A DNA stretch of 64,000 nucleotides from JAWXBG01 sp044375415 (lineage in GTDB: Bacteria; Bacteroidota; Bacteroidia; Flavobacteriales_D; Sanyastnellaceae), in assembly GCA_044375415.1 (NCBI GenBank), contig JBILMS010000002.1, positions 62,001-126,000 on the forward strand, in the 5' to 3' direction. Of this stretch, positions 34,999-45,172 are shown in pieces. Both the position numbers and the translations under genes were made by a program. How positions within the stretch are numbered: position 1 is the first letter of the stretch; every line of letters begins with the position of its first letter. Below the pieces are notes generated by a model that was given only the letters and a program-made list of their open reading frames with translations, made no database searches and was not told the DNA's origin.

Positions 34999-37230
34999 TT
35001 AAAAAGACGCTCTCAAACTCACGTACACATTTCTTCCCGGTGAATTGACACCGGAAGCAAACATACGATAATTTGTGTCCAAAATATTCTCCACCCCCGC
35101 TTGCGCCGTCATGTTTTTCCGAACATCATAACTGCCCTTTAAATTTAAAGTGTACCAAGTGGGCATACCCTCCGGTGTAGCATAACGTTCGTTGTCTTCT
35201 GTTCCTAATCGATAATCCGCAATCTTTTTCTCTCCATTGTAAAGACCATAAACTTCTCCGGCAAATCTTCCCTTTTTGTAGGCAATTGCCAATCTACCAA
35301 ACATAGGCGGAATGTGATCCAAGGGTGTCCAGGCAGTGTCGCTATCAATTCTTCCAAGGGTATAGTTTACTGATGCACTCAACAAAAGAACCTTCGAGGG
35401 ATGATAACGAAAACCTGCATAAAAACCGGTTATGTATGCCCTGTCCTTATTGACCGTTTGATACACATAACTAATAGTGTCTCCATACTGTACTTCCGAA
35501 CTTCCATTGTATTTGCCCGGACCCGTAGTCAAGAGATTGCGCAAGATGTTGTACCAACCGTTTAACTCTACAATCACCTTGTTGTTGAAACTTTTTGTGA
35601 TACCAATCTCCGAATTATAACTGTATTCCGGTTTTAATTCCGAATTAGGTACAATCAAAATTCCCGGCTCTCCATTTTCGGGTGTAGTAGATTCAAATAC
35701 CTTTCCTACATCATCTACATTCGGAACCCGATATCCCGTTGCAAAAAGTAAATTCAATTTCCACATTTTCGAAGGAGATGCAGAAACACCCGCACTACCT
35801 GTCAACGCCGAACTTCGTTGTATAGCATCTCTAAACGGAAAAGGAAAAAACTCATCCGGAATAAAAGAACTCTCAAGTGCATTAAACGAATACCTCAAAC
35901 CTCCTTGTAAATCAATTCCTTTCTTTATTTCCCAGATATCATTTACATAAGCCGAGGTAGAAATCGTTGTACTTCCACCATTCGGATACCGAGTATCGGA
36001 ATTGCCTCGCTCACCTGTAATGATGTTTTCTGTGTGAGCTGTGCTCGTTACATCATTCGTAGTGGCTTCTAAACCATAACGCAAAAGATTATCCTTAAAT
36101 CCTTTCTGAGCATCGAAATTCGCAGTAAAAACAGACACAGATTCCATCTGACTTTTACGAACATCCTCCCCTAAACTGCGCGTGTGTCTGCTCTCTTTAA
36201 AACTCTGATAAGCCGCAGTGAACATTGCCTGATCGTATTTAGGATCTTTGCGATTTGTCTGAAATTGGTAGGACATCATCAACCATTCCTCCGGACCGTA
36301 ATACCATTCTGCATATCGAAGTTTTCCGTTTCTTCTGTCCGTTAATCGATCGTATCTGGGTACATCGGTACTTGTGCTATAATGTATGTTCACGTAATGA
36401 TTGATTCCACTCGCCGGACTGAATCGAAACTTCTGAAGTGCATTCATTTGAGAGTAACCGGTGAATCGTTGCAAACTAGGATCGTTATTTTTCACAACGC
36501 TATCCAGACCGTTAATCCGTTCCACAAATTCATTTCTGTCGAATAAATCTTTGTAGTCCTTGTTAAAAGGATTATCCCTTTTACCCGAATGCATATCACC
36601 AAATTCCGAAATCGTAAGACTAGTTAGCGATGCCCATTTTTTTCCACCGATATTAAAATCAGCGTGACCTGTCATTTCATTATTTACCCTCCCATAACGG
36701 AGCATACCGGAGCCGGTTACTTGGACGGTGTCCACAAAAGACAACATCGGTCGCACCGTTCGAAAGTGCATTACTCCTCCCATAGCATCGGAGCCATAAA
36801 CAGTGCTACCCGGACCAAAAATGATCTCCGCCCTTTCCAAAATATTCTGATCGACACGAAGTACATTTTGAAGATGACCTCCTCTGAAAATGGCATTGTT
36901 CATACGAACATCATCCACCACTATCAATACGCGGTTGGCTTCCATTCCTCGAATAACCGGACTTCCGCCCCCTGCTTGACTGCGTTGCACGTTTATTTTT
37001 CCGGTGGCTTGAAGAAGATAGGCAGCATCTTGCGCATTACCCAGCCTAATTTCCTCTTTGCTTATAAGGTCGATTTGATTTGGTACATTTTTTTTGATGT
37101 CCTCGAATTTCGAAGTAACAATAATCACCTCATTTAATTCCAAAGCCGTGCTATCTTCATCACTCAAAATCTGAGCTTTGACACTACCAAACGAAATAAA
37201 AAGGAAAACTAAAAAGACTAATAACTTCAT
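34999..37230 (-). CDS. TonB-dependent outer-membrane receptor, hemoglobin/transferrin-receptor type
   Basis: This 743-residue protein has a signal peptide (MKLLVFLVFLFISFGSVKAQ), a short TonB-box region (ELNEVIIVTSKFEDIKKN), a plug domain with SPVIRGMEANRVLIVVDDVR, RGGHLQNVLRVD and GPGSTVYGSDAMGGVMHF, and a 22-strand barrel ending in an aromatic residue (NVYVSLRASF). This plug signature is that of flavobacterial receptors annotated for heme-protein uptake, but the substrate is an inference. No carboxypeptidase-like N-terminal domain or SusD partner is present. The gene is convergent with the gamma-carbonic anhydrase gene with 7 bp between the stop codons. Confidence 0.88.
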   Translation of the reverse strand: MKLLVFLVFLFISFGSVKAQILSDEDSTALELNEVIIVTSKFEDIKKNVPNQIDLISKEEIRLGNAQDAAYLLQATGKINVQRSQAGGGSPVIRGMEANRVLIVVDDVRMNNAIFRGGHLQNVLRVDQNILERAEIIFGPGSTVYGSDAMGGVMHFRTVRPMLSFVDTVQVTGSGMLRYGRVNNEMTGHADFNIGGKKWASLTSLTISEFGDMHSGKRDNPFNKDYKDLFDRNEFVERINGLDSVVKNNDPSLQRFTGYSQMNALQKFRFSPASGINHYVNIHYSTSTDVPRYDRLTDRRNGKLRYAEWYYGPEEWLMMSYQFQTNRKDPKYDQAMFTAAYQSFKESRHTRSLGEDVRKSQMESVSVFTANFDAQKGFKDNLLRYGLEATTNDVTSTAHTENIITGERGNSDTRYPNGGSTTISTSAYVNDIWEIKKGIDLQGGLRYSFNALESSFIPDEFFPFPFRDAIQRSSALTGSAGVSASPSKMWKLNLLFATGYRVPNVDDVGKVFESTTPENGEPGILIVPNSELKPEYSYNSEIGITKSFNNKVIVELNGWYNILRNLLTTGPGKYNGSSEVQYGDTISYVYQTVNKDRAYITGFYAGFRYHPSKVLLLSASVNYTLGRIDSDTAWTPLDHIPPMFGRLAIAYKKGRFAGEVYGLYNGEKKIADYRLGTEDNERYATPEGMPTWYTLNLKGSYDVRKNMTAQAGVENILDTNYRMFASGVNSPGRNVYVSLRASF

Positions 37231-37317
37231 AAGGCTGATTTTCGTGACAAATAGTTCGTCCAGTTATCAAAAATCAATCCAAAAAAGCCCATTTTGCTGA
37301 ATATACAGAGGTTCTAC

Positions 37318-39939
37318 CTACTTCCCAAGCAACTTTCTAATCTCATGTAATTTAAGTAAGGCTTCAACCGGAGTTAATGTGTTGATATCCAAATGCAATA
37401 TCTGCTCTCGAATTACTCCCAAGGTGGGATCATCCAATTGAAAGAAACTCAATTGCATGGACTCCTGTCGATTCGCTTCCTGCATTTTCTGATTCATATT
37501 CTCACTTCCGTGGCTTCTTTCGAGCAACCGGAGAATTTCCCCGGCCCTATCCACCACTCTCACCGGCATACCCGCCAGTTTTGCTACATGAATTCCAAAA
37601 CTATGATTGCTTCCTCCCTTTTCCAATTTGCGCAAAAAGAGGATGCGATTTGAAACCTCCTTAACACTCACATTAAAATTATGAATGCGCTCAAAGTGTC
37701 CTTCCAATTCATTCAACTCGTGGTAGTGCGTTGCAAATAAGGTTTTGGCTCGAGCCTTCGGGTGCTCGTGTATGAATTCTGCAATTGCCCTAGCTATAGA
37801 TATTCCATCGTAAGTCGATGTTCCTCTTCCGATTTCATCGAGCAAAACAAGCGAACGATCACTTAAGTTGTTCAAGATACTGGCCGTCTCGTTCATCTCT
37901 ACCATAAATGTAGATTCTCCGCTACTGATATTGTCGCTGGCACCAACGCGGGTAAATATCTTATCTACTACTCCAATATCTGCGGCTTTTGCGGGCACAA
38001 AAGATCCCATCTGCGCCATCAAAACAATCAATGCCGTTTGACGAAGTACGGCAGACTTACCACTCATATTCGGACCGGTGATCATCATGATTTGTTGATG
38101 ATCATTGTCCAAATACACATCGTTGCTCACATATTCATTGCCCGCAGCCAAAGTCTGCTCTATAACCGGGTGACGACCTTGAAGAATTTTTAGCTCGGTA
38201 CCCTCCGATAGATTTGGACGGACGTAGTGATTCTTCAAAGCTACTTTTGCAAAAGACATCAGGCAATCGAACTGTGCAAGTATCTGAGCGTCGAGCTGAA
38301 TCGCCGCTACGTAGCCTAATGCAGCAGAAACCAGATCATTAAACAATGCAATTTCCAATCGCTCAATCTTCTCCTCGGCACCGAATATTTTTGATTCGTA
38401 TTCCTTCAGTTCTTCTGTAATGTATCGTTCGGCTTGAGTTAAAGTCTGCTTCCTAATCCACTCCGGTGGAACCTTATCTTTATGCGTATTTCTTACTTCG
38501 ATGTAATATCCAAATACATTGTTGTGCGCAATCTTTAGCGATGTAATACCGGTCCTTTCGCTTTCACGTTCTTGTAATTGTTGCAAATACTCTTTTCCAT
38601 TGTGAGCCAATGCGCGAAGTTCATCCAATTCAGGGTGAATGCCCTTGGCAATGACCGGACCTCGATTGATTGCCATGGGTGGATCCGGATGTAATTCCCG
38701 TGCAATTCTATCTCGCAAGGGAAGGCACAAATTCAATTGACTACCGATACGTTTCAATTCATCATTGGGAGAAAAATCGCAGAATAATTTGATCGGCTCC
38801 ATCGCTTCAAATGCACGTTTGATTTGCATTAATTCGCGCGGATTGATTCGTCCGGTACTTACCTTCGATGCAAGCCTTTCGAGATCCCCAATATGTTTTA
38901 ACTCCAAATATAAATTTTGCAGATCATCGGATTTCTTGCAGAGATATTCCACTACCGACAATCGATGATTGATTTGATTTACTTCCTTTAATGGCAGCAA
39001 CATCCACCTTCTCATCAAACGCGCTCCCATGGGGGATACCGTGTGATCCATCACATGCAATAACGTATGTGCATTTTCATTTGCACTGGAAATCAATTCA
39101 AGATTTCGAATCGTAAACTTATCCAGCCATACATATTTCGCTTCATCGATCCTCGATATCTGAGCTATGTGCGCCGTCTTATCGTGTTGTGTTTCTTCTA
39201 AATAATGCAAAGCAGCACCCGATGCTGCTATGGCAAGATCCAATTCGTCGATACCAAAACCCTTTAGATTCTTAGTACCGAAATGCCTGGTGAGTTTGTC
39301 ATTTCCAAAATCTGTGGTAAATACCCACTCATCCAATCGAAACGTATAAAACTTTTCTCCAAAAACTTCTTTGAATTCGCGATCTGCATTTTTTTGATAC
39401 AGAACTTCACTTGGCTGAAAACCCTGCACCAATTTTTCTACATAATCTTTCGTACCTTGAGCTGTCAGAAATTCGCCCGTGCTTATATCCAAAAATGCCA
39501 CACCTGCTTTATCCCCCTTCATGGCAACGGCTGCGAGAAATTGATTTTGCCGCGACTCAATCGTTTTATCGTGATAAGAAACCCCCGGAGTAACCAACTC
39601 GGTTATTCCTCTTTTTACAATTTTCTTGGTGAGCTTTGGGTCTTCAAGCTGATCGCAAATCGCAACCCTATTACCGGCCTTTACTAATTTGGGTAAATAA
39701 GTATCAAGCGAATGATGAGGGAAACCGGCCAATTCAACGTATGCCGCCGAACCATTTTTTCTTTTGGTAAGAACAATACCTAAAATAGCAGAAGCCTTGA
39801 CGGCATCTTCGCCAAATGTTTCGTAGAAATCTCCGACACGAAACAACAATAAAGCATCCGGGTACTTAACCTTCACTTCATTGTACTGCTTCATCAGAGG
39901 TGTTTCCACCGGTGTTTCCTTTTCGCTCAATGCACTCAT
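37318..39939 (-). CDS. mutS: DNA mismatch repair protein MutS
   Basis: This 873-residue protein has normal MutS length and order: N-terminal mismatch-binding domain with the Phe-x-Glu motif (GDFYETFGEDA), connector, core and clamp domains, then the ATPase with Walker A GPNMSGKS, the DNISSGESTFMVEM signature and Walker B VLLDEIGRGTSTYDG. C-terminal residues include the helix-turn-helix dimerisation segment. It recognises mismatches and recruits MutL (not in this window). A TACATTCG -7-like element at 39956-39963 lies 16 nt upstream. The gene follows clpX on the same strand after a terminator, so it is probably separately transcribed. Confidence 0.97.
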   Translation of the reverse strand: MSALSEKETPVETPLMKQYNEVKVKYPDALLLFRVGDFYETFGEDAVKASAILGIVLTKRKNGSAAYVELAGFPHHSLDTYLPKLVKAGNRVAICDQLEDPKLTKKIVKRGITELVTPGVSYHDKTIESRQNQFLAAVAMKGDKAGVAFLDISTGEFLTAQGTKDYVEKLVQGFQPSEVLYQKNADREFKEVFGEKFYTFRLDEWVFTTDFGNDKLTRHFGTKNLKGFGIDELDLAIAASGAALHYLEETQHDKTAHIAQISRIDEAKYVWLDKFTIRNLELISSANENAHTLLHVMDHTVSPMGARLMRRWMLLPLKEVNQINHRLSVVEYLCKKSDDLQNLYLELKHIGDLERLASKVSTGRINPRELMQIKRAFEAMEPIKLFCDFSPNDELKRIGSQLNLCLPLRDRIARELHPDPPMAINRGPVIAKGIHPELDELRALAHNGKEYLQQLQERESERTGITSLKIAHNNVFGYYIEVRNTHKDKVPPEWIRKQTLTQAERYITEELKEYESKIFGAEEKIERLEIALFNDLVSAALGYVAAIQLDAQILAQFDCLMSFAKVALKNHYVRPNLSEGTELKILQGRHPVIEQTLAAGNEYVSNDVYLDNDHQQIMMITGPNMSGKSAVLRQTALIVLMAQMGSFVPAKAADIGVVDKIFTRVGASDNISSGESTFMVEMNETASILNNLSDRSLVLLDEIGRGTSTYDGISIARAIAEFIHEHPKARAKTLFATHYHELNELEGHFERIHNFNVSVKEVSNRILFLRKLEKGGSNHSFGIHVAKLAGMPVRVVDRAGEILRLLERSHGSENMNQKMQEANRQESMQLSFFQLDDPTLGVIREQILHLDINTLTPVEALLKLHEIRKLLGK

Positions 39940-39988
39940 TTTTGGCTGATCGTTACGAATGTAAGGCTGATTTTTTTGAACGGTTTAT

Positions 39989-40028
39989 CCAAAAAGCAAA
40001 ACTGCCGCTTCTGTAAGGAAGTCGGCAG
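39989..40028 (-). terminator. Intrinsic terminator downstream of clpX
   Basis: On the minus strand CTGCCG-A-CTTC and GAAG-CGGCAG form an interrupted 10-bp stem around CTTACA, followed by TTTTGCTTTTT. It lies about 110 nt past the clpX stop and separates clpX from mutS. Confidence 0.75.
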
Positions 40029-40139
40029 CCTCGCGGAAAATCATTTAAAATCGTTAAAGCGAAAGTACAGGCAGCCTCCGGGCCCCCTCCATTTTTTCAC
40101 AGGCCCTTTTTCAACAATTCGCCAACAGCTTGTGAACGA

Positions 40140-41369
40140 CTAAGCCACTTTTAACTGACTTAACTTCGAATGCGCGAATTTATCGCGGGCATATTGAGCA
40201 GTAAGTTTGAATTCTTTGATGTCGGAGGATGGCAATTCGAACATCGCATCAGAAAAAATATTTTCGCAAATGCTTCTGAGTCCTCGTGCTCCTAATTTGT
40301 ATTCGATTGCTTTCTCTACAATAAAATCAAGGGCCTTTTTATCGACACTCAACTTCACGCCATCCATTTCAAACAGCTTCACATATTGCTTCACCAAAGC
40401 ATTTTTCGGCTCGGTCAGAATTCTGCGAAGAGCCGTTGCATCCAATTGCTCCAAGTGAGTGAGTGATGGAAAACGTCCCACCAACTCGGGAATCAATCCA
40501 AATGTTTTTAAGTCCGATGGAGTAATGTACTGGAGCAGATTTTCTTTTTGAATTTCTTCGTTGCGCTGATGGGCATATCCTATCGGTGCAATGTTGATTC
40601 TTCTTTCAATGTGCTTTTCTATTCCTCCGAATGCACCTCCACATATAAAGAGTATGTTTCGAGTATCTACTTGTATCATTTTTTGCTCCGGGTGTTTTCT
40701 CCCCCCCTGCGGCGGAACATTTACCGAAGCTCCTTCGAGCAATTTGAGCAATGCTTGTTGAACTCCTTCTCCACTCACATCTCGAGTGATACTTGGATTA
40801 TCACTTTTGCGAGCAATCTTATCGATTTCATCTATAAACACAATGCCTCTTTCAGCCGCTTTCACATCATAGTCGGCAGACTGAAGCAATCGACTTAAAA
40901 TGCTTTCTACATCTTCTCCAACGTATCCGGCTTCGGTAAGCACCGTTGCATCGGCTATACAAAAAGGAACATTCAGAAGTTTTGCAATCGAACGGGCGAG
41001 AAGTGTTTTTCCCGTCCCTGTATCACCTACTAAAATGAGATTCGATTTTTCGATTTCAACGCCTTCATCATCTACTTTCTTCTGCGCTAAGCGCTTGTAA
41101 TGGTTATAAACAGCGACGCTCATGACTTTTTTCGCCGCGTCCTGACCAATCACATATTCATCCAAATATCTTTTGATGTCGCGAGGTTTAAGCAGCTTAA
41201 AGTTCAGGTCCTTCGGCAATGCTTCTGAAGGTGTTTGTTCCTCGCGTAAAATTGTTTCCGCTTGGGTTACACAGTCATCGCAGATATGACCGGAAATTCC
41301 GGCGATCAAAATGTTCACTTCACTTTTTTTTCTGCCGCAAAAGGAACAGGTAATATCTTTTTCTGCCAT
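40140..41369 (-). CDS. clpX: ATP-dependent protease ATP-binding subunit ClpX
   Basis: This 409-residue protein has the N-terminal zinc-binding domain (C8, C11, C30, C33 in CSFCGRKK and HICDDC). The AAA+ core has Walker A GDTGTGKT (115-122), Walker B IVFIDEIDKI and sensor motifs. It carries the pore-loop region GYVGEDVE and the IGF-equivalent loop region used for docking to ClpP. ClpX unfolds substrates and feeds them to ClpP, whose gene is not in this window. Transcription probably starts at the -7 element 41458-41465. Confidence 0.97.
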   Translation of the reverse strand: MAEKDITCSFCGRKKSEVNILIAGISGHICDDCVTQAETILREEQTPSEALPKDLNFKLLKPRDIKRYLDEYVIGQDAAKKVMSVAVYNHYKRLAQKKVDDEGVEIEKSNLILVGDTGTGKTLLARSIAKLLNVPFCIADATVLTEAGYVGEDVESILSRLLQSADYDVKAAERGIVFIDEIDKIARKSDNPSITRDVSGEGVQQALLKLLEGASVNVPPQGGRKHPEQKMIQVDTRNILFICGGAFGGIEKHIERRINIAPIGYAHQRNEEIQKENLLQYITPSDLKTFGLIPELVGRFPSLTHLEQLDATALRRILTEPKNALVKQYVKLFEMDGVKLSVDKKALDFIVEKAIEYKLGARGLRSICENIFSDAMFELPSSDIKEFKLTAQYARDKFAHSKLSQLKVA

Positions 41370-41457
41370 GAAAAGTTCTAATCTAGAGAGTGCGTTGAAT
41401 TCTTACTTTTTACGTCTAATTATCCTCCGGCCAAAAATCGGCACAACGGAAGAACTG

Positions 41458-41491
41458 CAAAAATACGGATTACTACGATCGATAGATCAAA
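41458..41491 (-). promoter_or_regulatory. Putative clpX promoter
   Basis: On the minus strand TTTG (41488-41491) is followed after 22 nt by TATTTTTG (41458-41465), a full TAnnTTTG match. It lies between the rodA stop and the clpX start, about 88 nt before the ATG. Confidence 0.5.
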
Positions 41492-41499
41492 TAACCGAA

Positions 41500-42843
41500 T
41501 CATTTGAAAATATTCAAACGTTCGGCGTCGAGCCTTAACATTATGAATATCAGTATGGTAAATGCCATTAAGGAGGAGCCTCCGTAACTAAAAAACGGCA
41601 AGGGTATACCTATGATCGGGGCCAAACCGATCACCATTCCAACATTGATCAGAAGGTGCATGAACAAAATGGAGGCAACACAATAGCCATAGATCCTCGA
41701 AAAGGTAGATCGTTGCCGTTCCGCCATATTGATAAGACGGAAAATGAGGAATACAAAAAGTCCAATGACTGCCAAACAGCCAATAAAACCCCAGTCCTCC
41801 GCCACTGCACTAAAAATAAAATCGGTCCATTGTTCCGGTACAAAGTGGCTTCGGGTCATTGGGCCATTCATAAATCCCTGTCCGATAAATCCACCCGAAC
41901 CCACTGTTGCCTTTGCCATGCGGGCATTGTAGCCGGGGTCGCTCGACTTTTTCTGAAGTTCTTCGGGAAGCTCCAAACCAAAAAGCACGTATATCCTCGT
42001 CTTGTGGTGATCCTTTAGAACATTATCTACAACATAGTTCACAGAAAAACTGAAAGACGCCGCCGCAATCGAAGACGCCACTAAAATCCAATACAGCGAC
42101 TTTCGATTTCTAGGAGGAACAAACACTTTTATCATTAAAAAACCCAGAATTCCTATGATCAAGATAGCTATGATAATCCACCATACCCCGCTCACTTCTC
42201 CCACAAATGGCAACTGAGATGAAGCTGCACCGGCAATAATGGACGAAGACCCCAATACAATTGCAGCCAAACCAATGAGCAAAATATTTCCGCTAAGCCC
42301 TTCTCTGTATAACACAAAAACAAATCCAACGAAGACCAGCACCGAACCAACGTCGGGCTGCAACAGAACAAGTCCCGCCGGAATGCCTATAATGGTGGCT
42401 ACCCAAATTCTGGTTTTTGTACTGATTAGTTTGCTTTCGCTGCCTGAAATGAATTTTGCAAGCATCAGACCCGTTGCCATCTTCGCAAATTCAGAGGGTT
42501 GTATTCCAAAGTCGCCGACACCAAACCAGGCCTTGGCTCCATTCACCTCCTTTCCAATTACCAATACCAGTGCCAGTAAGAGACAGAAAAACCCATAAAT
42601 AGGCATGGCAAATTTGTTGAAAAAGTCGCCTTCAACATACATTATAAGGGTAGCCAATAATGCAGAAACACCTATCCAAATCAATTGCTTTCCGTGGAAA
42701 CTTGAAAAATCGGAAATGGAAGCATGAGCAGGATTATAGGTTGCCGAATAAATATTCATGAAACCAAAAATGACCATGAAAGCATAAATACTCACGGTTA
42801 CCCAATCTAATCTACCTAGCTCACTATTTCGAGTTCTACTCAC
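41500..42843 (-). CDS. rodA: Rod shape-determining SEDS protein RodA
   Basis: This 447-residue polytopic membrane protein of the SEDS family has about ten spans. It shows GIQPSEFAKMATGLMLAKFI and LLQPDVGSVLVFVGFVFVLY, which include the conserved catalytic-site region, and the C-terminal GIPLPFFSYGGSSLMAF, a SEDS hallmark. RodA is the peptidoglycan glycosyltransferase of the elongasome and pairs with PBP2. The start codon is GTG in a GTGA overlap with the mrdA stop codon. A central insert of about 60 residues around 210-270 extends the usual length somewhat, as in other Bacteroidota RodA proteins. Confidence 0.95.
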   Translation of the reverse strand: MSRTRNSELGRLDWVTVSIYAFMVIFGFMNIYSATYNPAHASISDFSSFHGKQLIWIGVSALLATLIMYVEGDFFNKFAMPIYGFFCLLLALVLVIGKEVNGAKAWFGVGDFGIQPSEFAKMATGLMLAKFISGSESKLISTKTRIWVATIIGIPAGLVLLQPDVGSVLVFVGFVFVLYREGLSGNILLIGLAAIVLGSSSIIAGAASSQLPFVGEVSGVWWIIIAILIIGILGFLMIKVFVPPRNRKSLYWILVASSIAAASFSFSVNYVVDNVLKDHHKTRIYVLFGLELPEELQKKSSDPGYNARMAKATVGSGGFIGQGFMNGPMTRSHFVPEQWTDFIFSAVAEDWGFIGCLAVIGLFVFLIFRLINMAERQRSTFSRIYGYCVASILFMHLLINVGMVIGLAPIIGIPLPFFSYGGSSLMAFTILIFIMLRLDAERLNIFK

Positions 42844-44651
42844 TGATCAAGAAAATTACCTTCTACTATTCGCTTTTCTTTCGCCGGGTCTGAAATGGAA
42901 TCATTCATATATTTTTCGATCATCAGACTCGCAATCGGCGCCGACCAAGTTCCTCCAAATCCGGCATTCTCAACGTAAACGGCCAGTGCAATTTTGGGAT
43001 TATCCTTCGGCGCAAAACAGATAAACACGGCGTGGTCCTCCTTAGGCTCATTTTGAACTGTACCGGTTTTACCACAAACTACAATGTCTTTCAATTTAGC
43101 GCGATTTGCAGTACCTCCCGGACCTACTACCTTCTCCATGGCATTTACCACCGTGCGGAAATGGGAAGAATCGATGGCTAATTGATGTCGAACTAAGTAA
43201 TCGGGACGGGGACTGCCACCTACGCCCAACTGCTTTACCGTATGGGGTTTTACATACCATCCGCGATTTGCAAGTATGCAAGCCAGATTGCACATCTGGA
43301 GAGGAGTAATAAGCATCTCTCCTTCACCAATACTCAATGAATAAATGGTCGAAAATTTCCATTGTAATTCACCATACCATTTGTCATAAAAAGCTACTCC
43401 GGGCACTAGTCCTTTTTTAACTCCTGGTAAATCTGTACCCAAATCGGAGTCGAAGCCAAAACTCTCGATGTACTTCTCCCAAATTTCCAATCCTGCTCTT
43501 GAGTCTTTAAACTTACTGTTTTTGTCGCGGTCGGCTTCGATAACCCGATGCATCACTTCTCGGAAATAAGGATTACAGGAATGCACTATGGCCATTTCAA
43601 GATCGTCGTTGCTGTGACTCCCGTGGCAATTGATGATTCCCCGATTGCAATGAATTCTTGTTTCGGGAGTAATGGCCCCCAGCTGAAGTGCCGTCAGTGA
43701 TTGAGCCAATTTAAAAATGGATCCCGGACGATATTGCGCCTGAGTTGCACGATTAAAAAGCGGTTTCTGAGGGTCGCTGTTGAGCACTCTGAAATTATGA
43801 CCTCTTGCCCGACCAACCAACAAATTAGGGTTGTAGGTGGGTGCAGAAACCAAGGCAAGGATTTCCCCTGTAGTGGGTTCAATGGCAACAATACAACCCC
43901 TTTTATTCTGCATTAAATGTTCGCCATATCGCTGCAACTCGGCGTCAATAGTAGCAACTAGATCCACTCCGGCAACTGCGGGTACATCATCTACTGCCTG
44001 ATCGTCATCTCTTTTTTTGTTTAAGTGATCTACAAAAAAGAAATCCTTTCCTGTTATACCTCTTAGTTCAGCATCGTAGGCTAATTCAATACCACTTTTT
44101 CCAATGTAATATCCTTGTTTGAAATCAGGGTACTCTTCCAATTCTTTTGGAGATATTTCTCCAACATCACCCAACAGAAGCGCAGCTATTTCTTGAGGAT
44201 AAACGCGGAGAGAACGCGGCTGGCCAAAAAATCCGGGATACTTAAACAACTGTTCAGAAATGGCAGCGTACTCCCGAGGTGTCATTTGCTTAATGACTTC
44301 AAATGCTTTGTATGAAGCCCTGTTTTTCTCAATACCCTTTTTAATGATTTCCCTTAACTCCTCTTTGGTTAAATTAACCAGGGTGCAGAAGGCTGTCGTA
44401 TCAAAGTCTTTCACATTTCTTGGAATCACCATCAAATCATACACCGTTTGATTGGTTACCAAGACACGTCCTTTCCGATCGTATATAATTCCCCGCGGAG
44501 GGTGAATAGGCACTTCATCCTGAGAATATTCTTGCGCCAACTGACTCCAAGAACTATCAGTTACCTGCATCAAAAAAATCTTGATGATGTAGGCAAAAGC
44601 AACCAAAGCCACAATCATGAGTATGGTTACTCGTCGGCTCTCGAATTTCAC
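42840..44651 (-). CDS. mrdA: Penicillin-binding protein 2 (elongasome transpeptidase)
   Basis: This 603-residue class B PBP has one N-terminal membrane span (VTILMIVALVAFAYIIKIFL), the dimerisation domain (HPPRGIIYDRKGRVLVTNQT) and the transpeptidase domain. The catalytic motifs are the active-site Ser in RPGSIFKLAQ (SxxK), SCN in IVHSCNPYF (SxN) and KTGT in CGKTGTVQN. It cross-links peptidoglycan during lateral wall growth with RodA. The start is GTG within the overlap GTGA of the mreD stop codon, indicating translational coupling within mreBCD-mrdA-rodA. Confidence 0.96.
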   Translation of the reverse strand: MKFESRRVTILMIVALVAFAYIIKIFLMQVTDSSWSQLAQEYSQDEVPIHPPRGIIYDRKGRVLVTNQTVYDLMVIPRNVKDFDTTAFCTLVNLTKEELREIIKKGIEKNRASYKAFEVIKQMTPREYAAISEQLFKYPGFFGQPRSLRVYPQEIAALLLGDVGEISPKELEEYPDFKQGYYIGKSGIELAYDAELRGITGKDFFFVDHLNKKRDDDQAVDDVPAVAGVDLVATIDAELQRYGEHLMQNKRGCIVAIEPTTGEILALVSAPTYNPNLLVGRARGHNFRVLNSDPQKPLFNRATQAQYRPGSIFKLAQSLTALQLGAITPETRIHCNRGIINCHGSHSNDDLEMAIVHSCNPYFREVMHRVIEADRDKNSKFKDSRAGLEIWEKYIESFGFDSDLGTDLPGVKKGLVPGVAFYDKWYGELQWKFSTIYSLSIGEGEMLITPLQMCNLACILANRGWYVKPHTVKQLGVGGSPRPDYLVRHQLAIDSSHFRTVVNAMEKVVGPGGTANRAKLKDIVVCGKTGTVQNEPKEDHAVFICFAPKDNPKIALAVYVENAGFGGTWSAPIASLMIEKYMNDSISDPAKEKRIVEGNFLDQ

Positions 44652-45172
44652 AGCTCGTAACTTTTCGGTTTGTAGATCAGGTATTGGCCTATAGTCATTA
44701 ATATAAGTGTGGCCAATGCACTAAGAAAAATATGTAGTAGTGTATAGAAAAAATCTGAAACCCTAAAAACAGCTAAAAATAACAACCAAGTATGATGTAA
44801 AAATGTGAGAATCGAGGCATAGGCGATGTACCAACTCAGTCCCATACTCTGCACGGTGGGGTGCTGGGTAATCTCATATCCTTCTCTCGGCGATAGAAAT
44901 TTTTGAACTAGAGGTTGCATGAATCCTAAAAAAACACAGGCCGATGTATGAAGACCCATGAGACCGGTGAATTTATCCATCACCATGCCAATGCTAAAAG
45001 TCAGAAACAACATCAACCAACGTGGTGTTTCAAAAGGTAACATCAGAATTCCGAAAATGTAAATCCATGGCAGCACCAAACCATCGAGTAACAAAATCTT
45101 GTTTACCACCAGACATTGGAGAAGGATGAGGAAAATAATCCTCATGGTATGATTAAGGATTGTCAGTGCCAT
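44648..45172 (-). CDS. mreD: Rod shape-determining protein MreD
   Basis: The protein is a small, very hydrophobic membrane protein (174 residues from the chosen ATG, five to six spans). The motif LPWIYIFGILMLPFETPRWL is typical of Bacteroidota MreD. The chosen start gives MALTILNHTMRIIFLILLQ and overlaps mreC by 20 bp; starts at 45196 and 45145 are alternatives. It belongs to the MreBCD scaffold that links MreB filaments to wall-synthesis enzymes. Confidence 0.85.
   Translation of the reverse strand: MALTILNHTMRIIFLILLQCLVVNKILLLDGLVLPWIYIFGILMLPFETPRWLMLFLTFSIGMVMDKFTGLMGLHTSACVFLGFMQPLVQKFLSPREGYEITQHPTVQSMGLSWYIAYASILTFLHHTWLLFLAVFRVSDFFYTLLHIFLSALATLILMTIGQYLIYKPKSYEL

Noticed and set aside
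34995..35009. CGTCTT-AAA-AAGACG hairpin between the gamma-carbonic anhydrase and TonB receptor genes
   Set aside because: The stem is only 6 bp, overlaps receptor codons and lacks a T-run; too weak to call a terminator.
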